Positions 25,207-34,122 of a DNA stretch of 64,000 nt are shown here, one piece after another. The stretch lies in contig CM071600.1 of NCBI GenBank assembly GCA_036435485.1, positions 52,821,546 to 52,885,545 of the forward strand, in the 5' to 3' direction. The stretch's first letter is position 1. Every line of letters begins with the position of its first letter. A model generated the notes under the pieces. That model saw nothing but the letters and a program-made list of their open reading frames with translations. It was not told where the DNA came from and made no database searches. Source of the DNA: Saposhnikovia divaricata. Taxonomy: Eukaryota; Streptophyta; Magnoliopsida; Apiales; Apiaceae. The translations under genes were made by a program, and so were the position numbers.

Positions 25207-26249
25207 GTTTACTACGGGTTCGGAATAATCTAAAGACTCGGAATCAGAAGAGGAAGAACTCTCAAACGATCTCACTAGTCTAGAAGAATTATCCCTAATT
25301 CAAATAGTTCGCATAAACCATGTAAGGAAACACGTAGCAAATAAGTGCGATAAAATAAACACACAAAAAGAAAGGGGTGTAAAATTAAAAGACAAATTCT
25401 AAACCTAGGGTTCCCTAATAAAATAACTAGACCTTGCTCCTAACTGTAAGGGCTACCAAAAACTAGGTAAATCAATAATTATTCGAACCGGCTTGGCCAG
25501 GTAGGTGCAAGCATTGCCAAGAGGGTAAACACCAGCCTAGACACCAAAACCTTAATTGGCCAGGTCAGCTTTCGCTTTCCTAGACACCAAAAAGTCGGAA
25601 TATTTAAAGATTACTTCGTTTCTTAAGCACCTTCCTAAATGAGCGCGAGATTCCTAGGGCAAACGTCTAATTAATTTTATTAAAGGCTAGGTATGCAAAA
25701 TGAGGGATTAAATTGTTTTTGGGCTGAGGAAAGAGTGATGAAATCCCTTCCCTTATCTTTTGAGAGGTTTTGCCCTTAATGTTTATTTACAAAATGATGC
25801 AACAAACAAAGAGGTATAAAAAAACTTTAAACATTTATGGATGCTTTAAACTACGTGTTCTAACTAAAGAAAAGATGGAATTTAACGTACCTTGGGGTAC
25901 TCCAGCGATCACCACAATTTATAGGGTACGAAAAATTAAAAACAAGAAAATAAAAAATCTAGATGATGTGCTCTAAGTGATTAAATGCATGATGCAACAA
26001 TTATGTATTTACAACTAATTTTTTTGGATTTTTAATTTTTAATTTTTTTTTGTTTTTCTAAAAATAAAAAGGGCGAAAAGAGTGAGATACGGTTACCGAA
26101 GCAAGCTTTCCATAAATTCCAATTTTCCACGCTTCTTGAGAAGAGTTCCGAAATCTCAAGCTTTCCTAAAAAGAACGAAATAAAAAAAAATAAGACAAGA
26201 AATAAAACTAACTCGAAAAATTAAAAATTAAGGCGCGAAAAATAATTAG
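25207..26249 (-). other. Athila 5' leader
   Basis: About 1 kb between primer site and gag start. No recognised frame. A long leader before gag is common in this lineage. Confidence 0.55.
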
Positions 26250-26267
26250 TCCCCGGCAGCGGCGCCA
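26250..26267 (-). other. Athila primer-binding site (tRNA-Asp type)
   Basis: The minus strand reads TGGCGCCGCTGCCGGGGA six bases inside the right LTR. It complements the 3' end of plant tRNA-Asp, with at most a mismatch or two. The identical site occurs in the second Athila-type element at 54417. Confidence 0.88.
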
Positions 26268-26273
26268 AAAACT

Positions 26274-28477
26274 TGTTATGCTAAAATAAATGACAATTAG
26301 AATCGCAAGCGCACAATTCGTTTCGTTGTAATATTTAATGATTCGTTCCTCAAGGACTAATGTTTTCGCATTCCTTAATTTTAACTTAGTCGAATTAGAA
26401 CAAGTTGATTTTGAAATTTTGGTTTTAAACTATTAAATTACTAAAAAAAATCCATTTTAAACTGATTAATTAAAACTAATTTATTCTAAAAATTAATTAT
26501 TCTAGAATTATTCTACAAATTTAAAAGTTCTAAATTCGAATTAAAACTAAAAATTATTCTAATTAAAAAGAAAAATCTAAATTATTTTAATCTAAACCTT
26601 TTTATATTTTAAGAATTAAATTTGGAAACAAAATTTATTTTCAACAGAATTTTCAAAAGACATCGCAGCAAAACCAGTAAAAATTAAAAACTCAACAAGC
26701 ACGAACACAGCACAGACGGGTCAACTCAGGCATATAACTCGTACTCAAACAAAACAGGACATTGAACTCGAATCAAAATAAGAACTCGGCAAATACAGGA
26801 AAATAGCAGTGAATCTCAGAACTCGGGAATTTTTGACTCAGGGACACAGAACAACTCAACAAGCTAATCATACAATCGTAGCAACTCAGTATATACAACG
26901 ACATTCTTTGAAACAAACCCAAACAGTGAAAACTCTCAATACAGAACTCAGTATCACAATTCGTGGCAAACTAAACTCGGTGATAATTCAAAAATAACTA
27001 AAAGAAAAAAAACAACACAAAACTCAGCATAACAGCGAACAAAACAGAATAGAATCATAACATAGCAACTTGCGAAACAAAAACAATCTCACAATCAGAC
27101 CCAACTCAAATTAATACAAAACTCGGCAACTTCAAAGAACTCAGAATAGAAAACCGAAAATGAAGCTAAACTACACACAATAAACCAAGAAAACTCGAAC
27201 CAAAACCAATTCGTTACACATCCAACATCAATACAAACCAAAAAAAAAAAACAAGTGAAGAACTGGTCTACTTTTATTCGAAATAAAAGGAGAGAGTTGT
27301 GTTTGCCAGTATGTATCGAAGAGAAATGGAAATTTGTGCAAGAAAAGGGGAGTGGGGAAAAAGGGAGTGGTTTTTGTGTTTGAAACGAGAAAGAAACAAA
27401 AAAAAATTGTGTGGATCGCAATGAACAAAAAGAAGAATAGGTGGGTTACTTGAATCGGTGGATTGAAATGGAAGAATGAAGGGAAATCTCGTGTTTACAG
27501 CTACAGCAAAGGAGAAAAAAAAAACCGAAGAAAACACAGGGGGTTGGGGTTTGCGTAGAAGAAGAAGAAAAAAAAAAATATGAGCAGATGTTGAAATGCT
27601 GGATTTTATAGAAAAGACAAAGAAACAGGGAAGTTTTATTGGTTCGAATTAACAAAAAAAACGAGATAGAAAATTAATTACTAAACATTTTATTAAACTA
27701 TTTTTTTTGTTTTTTTTTTTTGAAATTAAATACAAGAACAAAAAGAAATTATCTACGAAATGAAATTAAGATTACACTAAATGATAATTTGGAATTTAAA
27801 TGGCCCACAATAAAATTGAGATTTAAAGGGGCAAAATTACGAATTAAAACTATGAACAAGAAATTAAAATTTCGTTATTTTCAACCCCAAGTGGTTAACA
27901 ACGGGATTTACGAAAATAACGAAACAAGGCAACAATAACAAAAAAGCAAGACAAGAAGTAAAGAAAATAAAAATTGCATTAATTATAATAGGAGTGTTTA
28001 CAAGATTTGAAACTAAAGAAAATACAAGAAAATAAAACTACCCTAAAATCTAAGTTCCTAAATACAAGGGGGGTGAGGGGGTATTTATAGGATAGGAATT
28101 AGGGTTAAGGGGGGTGTTGGGTAAATCCCCACCATACATTTTGGTTGTGTGGTGGTGAAATCCTAGCCATCTATTTGTTTCCTTCCCCCTTAAGCTTTGA
28201 AGAGTTGATCTTGGCCATACACTTTTCTAATGTGTTGGGATGATCTCCACCTTCCACTTGTCTTGAATTATTCCTTTTGCTCCAAGCTCCTAATTCTTTT
28301 CCTTCTTTCATTTTTGGTCCTTTTTCTTCCTCTTTTTCCCTTCCTTGCACTTTATTCATTTATTTTGCCATTTCTTTATTTATTTACGAATTTCCTGAAA
28401 TGCAACAAAATAAATTATTAAAATACGAATTCAAGCAAATAATAGGTAATAAAATATGCAAAATTATGCACTTATCA
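26274..28477 (-). repeat. Athila 5' LTR (2,204 bp)
   Basis: Uninterrupted partner of 4639-5362 plus 18860-20347. A minus-strand TATAAATA box lies at 28082-28089. Short proline- and phenylalanine-rich frames on both strands occur in both LTRs and are not genes. Confidence 0.9.
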
Positions 28478-28482
28478 CTGTA

Positions 28483-28802
28483 TCTTTTAGATACAACATT
28501 TTATACTTGTCCTCACCCTATACTATCAACACGAATGTCCTAACAGTGGGAAGTACATACCTATGATTCAGAGTTCTATCGTTTTTGATACTCTACTATG
28601 TCAATAATTTGAGTGAAATACTTTGTTCATTTCCTGATTATAAGAAATGTTTGCTGTTATAACTGATGTAGCTCTGCTCTTTGTACTTGACAAAAATCGT
28701 TTGATATTTTGTTTGATGTTTCATTGTTTGCGATTTCCTTGATACTTGGTTGTAAAGAAGTGTTTGTTCATGGAGGCTAATTTTATTTTATTTTCAATGT
28801 AG
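28483..28802. other. CACTA interior, probably intron of captured gene
   Basis: T-rich plus-strand sequence ending in CAATGTAG, a plausible splice acceptor for the exon that begins at 28803. No frame or motif was recognised. Confidence 0.35.
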
Positions 28803-29751
28803 GTGCTGGAGTTTGTATGATGAGTAATACATGAAAGATGAACAACATCCATCATTCATCAATTTTATATCATCCTTCCTCAGCTCAAATTCCTTCAGAT
28901 TAAACTCTGCGCCAATAGCTCCTGTAAATACTACTATGGCAGTTGAAGTTCTAGTTACCAAAATATCTAGAATCAGCCTCAAGTCACTTTCATAAGTGTC
29001 TTTAATGTAGGATTTTATTTTCAATTGTGGGGGGTTGTCAGTAGCATTTATTTTTGTAACTAACTGGAGGAGCAACAACATCACAACTGTCATCAGCAGG
29101 TATATGAATGTCTGTTACTACGACTGAAACTTTTCAAAGCCTGTGATACTTGATCTTATCTCTTTGACAGAGTTCAAAAACTAAAGGCACAGTTTGCAAA
29201 TATCTATGTGGTGGTTGTGCTCCCAACAGAGGAGCAAAATGACTCGTTCATCCGTTGTTATTTTAAGTCAGTAAATCATTAATTATTTACACATCTTATT
29301 TTGGCATGGTTTTCCACTCTTTGATTTTGAAAACTTTTGTGTATCTGTTTGAAGATATGGCATGGCGCTTGGTAGGCCAACATTCATTCCTGTACAAGAT
29401 TTAGAAATGTGATTTGGAAAGATTGTGAAGTTAGCACATGCTCGTGGTGGTAAGTTGACTACAGACCAGATAATAATAGATCTATAAGCTTGTAATTGTG
29501 TCTAAATGTTATCTCTGCAGTGTATAAAAGGCAGGATGTCATCTCCAAGCTGAAGGCTGATGTGAGTTGGTTCAATGATTTCTTTACTACTATTTGTTTG
29601 GAATTTTTACTGAACTCTGTAAGTTCTTGATAACATGAGTATGTAGTAACTTGTTTCTTAAATTTAGAGGGAGAGGTCCGTGCAAGGGATGGAGATTTTT
29701 CTTAAAGTGGTGACATCCATCCCCAGTGTACAAAATCATGACGCAAATTCG
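28803..29751 (+). pseudogene. PTD: Captured genomic fragment resembling PARTING DANCERS (ERCC1/RAD10-related meiotic gene)
   Basis: Six consecutive exons with GT-AG introns keep phase: about 28803-28923, 29011-29099, 29171-29266, 29355-29449, 29521-29561 and 29668-29751. Readable peptides are FINFISSFLSSNSFRLNSAP, FIFNCGGLSVAFIFVTNW, VQKLKAQFANIYVVVVLPTE, YGMALGRPTFIPVQD, KIVKLAHARG, YKRQDVISKLKAD and GMEIFLKVVTSIPSVQNHDA. I recognise these as the plant PARTING DANCERS type, an ERCC1-like protein needed for normal meiotic crossovers in Arabidopsis. This rests on memory of the family, not a search. Defects are a frame break near 28829 in the first exon and a TGA after DLEM in the fourth (29410-29412). 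The helix-hairpin-helix C-terminus is missing after 29751. Retained introns mean capture from genomic DNA, not from mRNA. Confidence 0.65.
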
Positions 29752-29811
29752 GTATAGTGATCTTACCAGTAATTTTGTTTTTGTATATCTCTTGCATTTG
29801 TATTTCTATCT

Positions 29812-29965
29812 TTTGAAATATACATAGTTGTGGCACACAACTCTTGTTTGAAGCATTTGGAATACTACCTTTCCAAATGCTTTTGAAATATACATAGTTG
29901 TGGCTCTTTTTCTCTGTGGCTATCTTCTGAAATATACATAGTTGTGGCACACAACTCTTGTCCAC
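29812..29965. repeat. Short direct repeats around GAAATATACATAGTTGTGGC
   Basis: Three copies of GAAATATACATAGTTGTGGC (near 29816, 29884 and 29929). Two of them continue into ACACAACTCTTGT, so each is itself a small hairpin (TTGTGGCACACAA). An inverted pair AGCATTTGGAA/TTCCAAATGCT lies between them. It sits in what would be the next intron of the captured gene. Confidence 0.75.
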
Positions 29966-30116
29966 ATGTAGGCCAGACAAACAATTCAGTTTGGTTAAAT
30001 ATGTACATGTTTTCAGGATCGTAGACCATATATATAAAATTTAGTTAAAAATTGAATTGTTAACCATTATTAATTTGACTGTGCATGTTATTACTGAAGA
30101 GACAGTAAGGCATTAG

Positions 30117-30272
30117 ACTTATGATAATCTTGAGTTCCCTTCCTCTGATAAGTTTCTTGAAAGAGTAAGAGCTGCAGTTGAAGAAGAGGAGCGCCAAGCA
30201 AAAGCTGCTGCTGCTGCTAGTGCTGCTAAGGATGCCATTGCAACTGCAAAGGAGTCCAGGAAAGCAAGTTAG
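30117..30272 (+). pseudogene. Alanine-rich coiled-coil terminal exon of an unrecognised captured gene
   Basis: A frame after a TAG at 30114 encodes TYDNLEFPSSDKFLERVRAA, then EEEERQAKAAAAASAAKDAI and ATAKESRKAS, with stop TAG at 30270-30272. It is charged, alanine-rich and helix-prone, and looks like the C-terminal end of a real protein rather than chance sequence. The in-frame upstream residues also look coding but are cut by the TAG. I do not recognise the parent protein. Its AT-rich downstream sequence (30273-30555) resembles a 3' UTR. Confidence 0.45.
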
Positions 30273-30555
30273 AGTTAAATTAGAAAGAATTTTTGTAAAA
30301 TTGAAGAACTTGATTTTGTAAATCAAATTAGAAAGAATTTTTGTTAGCATTTTCAGTAATAATGTATTTTTTTGTATATTAGCATAAATTCTTTAATTTA
30401 AATTTATTTTAATCAGAATTTGTGTTATATTTTTTATTTTTTATAGTTCATGTTTGTTGATGTGGCTGTATCAGTGTATATAAAAGTGAAGCAGGTTAAA
30501 AATAGTATATTAATTAATAAAACAGGTTCCAATTTTGAAATTATTTTTTAAAAAA

Positions 30556-31002
30556 AAATTGACCTATAGCGTCGGTCAATTGAAACGGCGACGCTATAGG
30601 CTTTTTTTTTAAAAAAAGTAACCTATATCGTCCGTCATTTGAAAGGGCGACGCTATAAGCTACACCTATAGCGTCGGCATTTTAAAGGGCGACGATATAA
30701 GCTATACCTATAGCGTCGGCATTTTAAGGGGCGACGCTATACGCTATACCCATAGCGTCGGCATTTTAAACAGGCGACGCTATAAGATATACCTATAACG
30801 TCGGCATTTTAAGGGGGCGACGCTATAAGCTATACCTATATCGTCGGTCATTTAAATGACCGACGCCTAAAGTGGACTTTATCGTCGCCATTTTAACCGA
30901 CGCTATAGGCCTATACCTCTAGCGTCCCTTGCATATACTACGCCAAACAACCGACGATATAGGCCTATATAGGCGACGCTATAGGTCCAGTCTGTAGTAG
31001 TG
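30556..31002. repeat. CACTA right subterminal array and terminus
   Basis: At least seven facing pairs of CCTATAGCGTCGGCATTTTA and GGGCGACGCTATAAGC, spaced about 60 bp apart. They end in the terminus CTGTAGTAGTG at 30992-31002. It mirrors the left array at 781-1270. Confidence 0.9.
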
Positions 31003-31005
31003 TTT

Positions 31006-31128
31006 GGATCTCTTCAGGACTTGCTGAGCATTGATATGGGCCTTGGTAGGCCATTCGAAGATAGAGATATTCAGGATAACTTTGGGCTGGGTGAAATCCT
31101 GGACACACTCCCACCTCCAGGGCAATAA
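31006..31128 (+). pseudogene. LINE-type RNase H-like domain, C-terminal end
   Basis: Directly after the right TTT duplication the frame GSLQDLLSIDMGLGRPFEDR continues to ILDTLPPPGQ and a TAA at 31126-31128. The phase fits the frame interrupted at 780 exactly, so both pieces belonged to one coding sequence before the CACTA inserted. Confidence 0.7.
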
Positions 31129-31338
31129 TCTTTCTTAGGGTAGTTTTATTTATGCCAGGGATGAGCTATTCAGTATTGGTAGTTTTTCTTTGTAGTTCTT
31201 AGGGTTGGTTCTTTGCTTTAGGTTGCTACTTTTAGTTTGTTGCTCTTCTGTGATTCTATGTATTGTAATCATGTATTCTCTCTCCAGGCTTGCTTGTTTC
31301 TTTTTAATATATCTTATGGCTTTTCAAAAAAAAAAAAG
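31129..31338 (+). other. 3' UTR and poly(A) tail of the LINE-derived unit
   Basis: A short T-rich 3' region ends in TTTTTAATATATC, a short spacer and then an A run at about 31326-31337. A genomic poly(A) tail right behind the RNase H end supports LINE-type retroposition. A flanking TSD could not be confirmed because the 5' end of the unit is not evident. Confidence 0.55.
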
Positions 31339-31364
31339 AACAAAAGGAGTATCATAATTGAAAA

Positions 31365-31554
31365 TTGCTAGGGAACCAAACAAAAGTTCCAAAAAAATTT
31401 CCCAAATGCCATGTGCAAGTTTTTAATTGGTTATAAACATAATAATGGGATGGGACCCCATGCATTCAAAATAATCATCCAATTAAAACCTTTAACATAT
31501 TTGCCACATCATTTTGTACATATTTTTAGGAAATTTTTTTTGGTTCCCTAGCAA
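31365..31554. mobile_element. MITE with TTGCTAGGGAACC terminal inverted repeats
   Basis: The left end TTGCTAGGGAACCAAA is matched by right-end TTTGGTTCCCTAGCAA, giving a 190-bp element. It holds a central GGGACCCCATGCATTCA (31452-31468) shared with two further elements in this window. No coding capacity. Confidence 0.8.
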
Positions 31555-31890
31555 TACTCATCATAATTTCACATCCAAATTATCCGTTATTGTTCGATTT
31601 AATTCTTCATGTCCACAGCTTCAACCATGGAACCAGACAAAGAGTTGGTTTTAGTGAATTTAAAAAAAATTAGTTTATGTAAAGATGTTAATGAAAAAAA
31701 ATCTGATTTAGTAGGATAATTTATTATCATATGTAATTAGAATTTTAAAAAAAAAATGAAGAAAGCAAATAGAATTTATAAGTGACATGTTAGTGATAAT
31801 TTAATTTTTGTAAATTAAAATGAATGATTTAAAAACTATCTCTTGTCAATTTTAAATTTTGAATTACCTAATAATTCTAAAGCAATTTTA
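31555..31890. other. AT-rich intergenic DNA
   Basis: No gene or repeat recognised apart from short A runs. Confidence 0.4.
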
Positions 31891-31892
31891 GT

Positions 31893-32376
31893 GTATGTTT
31901 GGGGTATCTTAAAATGAGTAGCTTATGACTTATAAGCACTTATGTCATATAAGTGATAAGTAGAGTAGAGATTATAGTGTTTGGTAAATCAGAACTTATA
32001 ATCAGTAGACTGTTTGGGTAAATCAGAACTTATAAGTTAACTTTTTTTTATAATTTTCAAAATACTTGTTTTTTTATATATAACAATGGATATCAATGGA
32101 TAGATCTCGATGAATAGGGAAATTTGATATATACATATCAATTTTCTAATGAATGGATCGGGAGATACATGGTTTTGAAGATTTCAAGGATATTATATAT
32201 TACGTATATCGAGAATAAGTTATAAGTTATAAGTTAAAAGTTAAGAATTCCTAACATTCAACTTATGAACTTATAAGTCATAAGTTTAGCTAAAACTTAT
32301 TTTGGCAAACACCCCCCATAAGGACTTAAGGCCATATAAGCCATAAATTGGGTATGAAATGAAAAGCCAAACAGGC
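31893..32376. mobile_element. hAT-like MITE, GCCTGTTTGG ends
   Basis: Right end CCAAACAGGC and a decayed left end GTATGTTTGGGG. The interior repeats CTTATAAG words in both orientations and shares a long block (AATGGATAGATCTCGATGAA) with the element at 48577-49149, so both belong to one family. No coding capacity. Confidence 0.7.
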
Positions 32377-32575
32377 CCTTAATTTATTGAACAAATATAC
32401 CCATTTTTTAGGAGGCCAGATCTTATCTTGGGCCGCGGCACTCAGAAATCTGAATCTACTCCAGAATCCCTTTCTAAAGAGAATTTGCTATATAGAGAAT
32501 TGGAGAGAATCATGTATTTTTTCTGATTCTACAACAGAATCAATTTTTTTTAATTTCTTCCAAAAAAAAAAAAAC

Positions 32576-32706
32576 TGGTGTTGCCACGTCATCACTGCTG
32601 ACGTGGCAGTGCCACGTCATCAGTAACGTCATCATTGATGGCGTGACACTGTCATGTCAGTAGTGATGATGTGGCGGCTGACGTCAACAGTGCCACGTCA
32701 GCATTG
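32576..32706. repeat. Cluster of ACGT-core motifs (CCACGTCA / TGACGTGG)
   Basis: About ten ACGT-type or closely related words in 130 bp, including GCCACGTCATCA, TGACGTGGCAG, TAACGTCATCA and TGACGTCAACA, in both orientations. Plant bZIP factors bind ACGT cores (family knowledge). It could be a regulatory cluster, a decayed tandem repeat or part of an unrecognised transposon. The nearest intact gene starts 1.4 kb downstream. Confidence 0.55.
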
Positions 32707-32872
32707 GTTCTGTTACATAATTAGAATTTTTTTTTCTTTTATTATATAACCAAAAAAAATTGCTCTTTTTTTTGTAAAACCAAAAATTAAAACTTTGATT
32801 CTACTATATAATCATATAAAATTAGTAGTTTTCTCCTATTCTCTATATAAGGAGGTCCTCTCTAGAATAATG

Positions 32873-33062
32873 GCCTACATATCCATATATATCCAAAATA
32901 TGCGTTTAAATTTTTTTATATCCATATATATCCAAAATATGCGTTTAAATTTTTTTTTTAAGAAGTTAAAAAATTCCAAATCTATTCCGATTAAAACATT
33001 AATACATATCCATATATATATCCAAAACATGGGTTTAAATTTTTTTTTTTTAAGAAGTTAAA
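32873..33062. repeat. Imperfect repeat, three units of about 42 bp
   Basis: ATATCCATATATATCCAAAA followed by TRYGTTTAAATTTTTT occurs at about 32878, 32919 and 33007. Two copies are directly adjacent; the second and third are each followed by AAGAAGTTAAAAAAT. No protein is likely from the short frame across it. Confidence 0.75.
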
Positions 33063-33311
33063 AAATATTTTTAACTAACATAGACCACAGAGTAGGTTGT
33101 AATTTAATCACGTATGGAGAAAAGCAAGTAAAATAGAATAAAGCCCGGATCCTCAGTCCTTTTTTCCATGCCCCCTTATGTGTCCTTTATTTTTTTAGTA
33201 TTAAAAGAGTGTTCTGGCGGGGCCAGTTTACGAAAAATAAGTAAAAATAAAAATATTATTTTCATTAAAATGGATCCACCAGGATCGTGGTACCATGAAG
33301 AAGGGGACTAA

Positions 33312-33696
33312 GAGCATCTCCAATGGCGTTAGCTAAAAATGATTAGCTAAATTACATAAAATATTAATTATGTAAAATTTGTCGAACCTGAAAGACATTG
33401 TGTTCCGAGTGTATTGGCTATAATGATTGGCTATATTTTAAAAATGGTATGTTATTAATATTTCAAGTTGTTATTTATGGAATATATAATTTTAATATAG
33501 AAATAAATGATATGGCAATTCACTACCGGTCTCTAGAGGTTCGACAAATATAACCAACATCAACAGGTTATCTATAATTATAGACAAGGGTTTTGTCCCA
33601 TTGGAATGCAAATTTTTTTACACATTCATTATAAATCTTATTTATGGTAATTAATTTCAAATTTTATCTAAGTAATCTCTCCCATTAGAGATGCTC
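33312..33696. mobile_element. Tourist-like MITE, GAGCATCTCC ends
   Basis: Left GAGCATCTCCAATGG and right CCATTAGAGATGCTC form inverted ends of a 385-bp element. TAA stands on both sides (33309-33311 and 33697-33699), a 3-bp TSD as in PIF/Harbinger-type MITEs. The related copy at 49161 has TGA on both sides. Confidence 0.75.
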
Positions 33697-33989
33697 TAAG
33701 GATTACTTGCCCAGTCAAGATGGGAATTAAACAAACAGATGACTTATCAGATTTTCGCGGCTAAACATAAATCAGCATCAATTAGGCTGTTACCGACTTT
33801 GGAAACACGTATTTTATCTTTTGCATTACACACCAGATACATTTTTCCCATCCCTCCTCTCGCTCCAGAATCACGCTTTTTCCTCTCGCTCTAGAATCCC
33901 ATTCCTTGGCTCCATAATTTGTTTTTGACTTGATTTAATATATACATTTAATAATTTACTAATATTTATCCACCACCAGCACCTCACTT

Positions 33990-34122
33990 TTTAGGCCCTT
34001 TAAATATAAGCCAAACACAATTCATTCACCCTATTTGCATTACTCCTCTTCTCTTCTTCTCCTCATCTCCTTGACATCCTTTTTTATTCTTCTCCTCCCC
34101 ACTACAATAACTCACTCCTTTC
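33990..34122 (+). promoter_or_regulatory. Core promoter and 5' UTR of the RING E3 ligase gene
   Basis: TTTAAATATAAG at about 33999-34010 is a fair TATA box, 113 bp ahead of the start codon. The intervening sequence is CT-rich (CTCTTCTCTTCTTCTCCTC, about 34046-34068), typical of plant leaders. The transcription start is inferred to lie near 34030-34045. Confidence 0.55.

Larger units (their letters stand above)
4639..28477 (-). mobile_element. Non-autonomous Athila-type Ty3/gypsy LTR retrotransposon (gag-protease only)
   Basis: Two LTRs, both TGTTRTGC...TTATCA on the plus strand, bound the element. The TSD is CTGCA (4634-4638) against CTGTA (28478-28482), one mismatch. Gag and protease lie on the minus strand, and the primer site lies beside the right LTR, so the right LTR is the 5' LTR. 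The primer site matches the 3' end of plant tRNA-Asp, a choice typical of Athila relatives. No reverse transcriptase, RNase H or integrase is present between protease and the 3' LTR, so movement would need proteins from a relative. The left LTR is split by a chromovirus insertion at 5363-18859. Confidence 0.88.
781..31002. mobile_element. CACTA (En/Spm-type) transposon carrying captured gene pieces, with nested retrotransposons
   Basis: The right end read inward on the minus strand is CACTACTACAGACTGGACC, followed by TATAGCGTCGCC. The left end is AACTAGTACAGAAATGACC, followed by the same TATAGCGTCGCC, so its first C has mutated to A. A 3-bp TSD, TTT, flanks the element (778-780 and 31003-31005), as expected for CACTA elements. 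Many GCGTCG-containing subterminal repeats fill both ends. Removing the element and one TTT restores the phase of the surrounding RNase H-like frame. Total length is 30,222 bp, of which about 23.8 kb is the nested Athila plus chromovirus, leaving about 6.4 kb of CACTA. No transposase was recognised, so it is probably a non-autonomous Pack-CACTA. Confidence 0.88.

Noticed and set aside
27095..27655. Overlapping Phe/Ser-rich minus-strand frames, repeated at 19080-19515
   Set aside because: They sit in both Athila LTRs, in different frames, and reflect A/G-rich composition.
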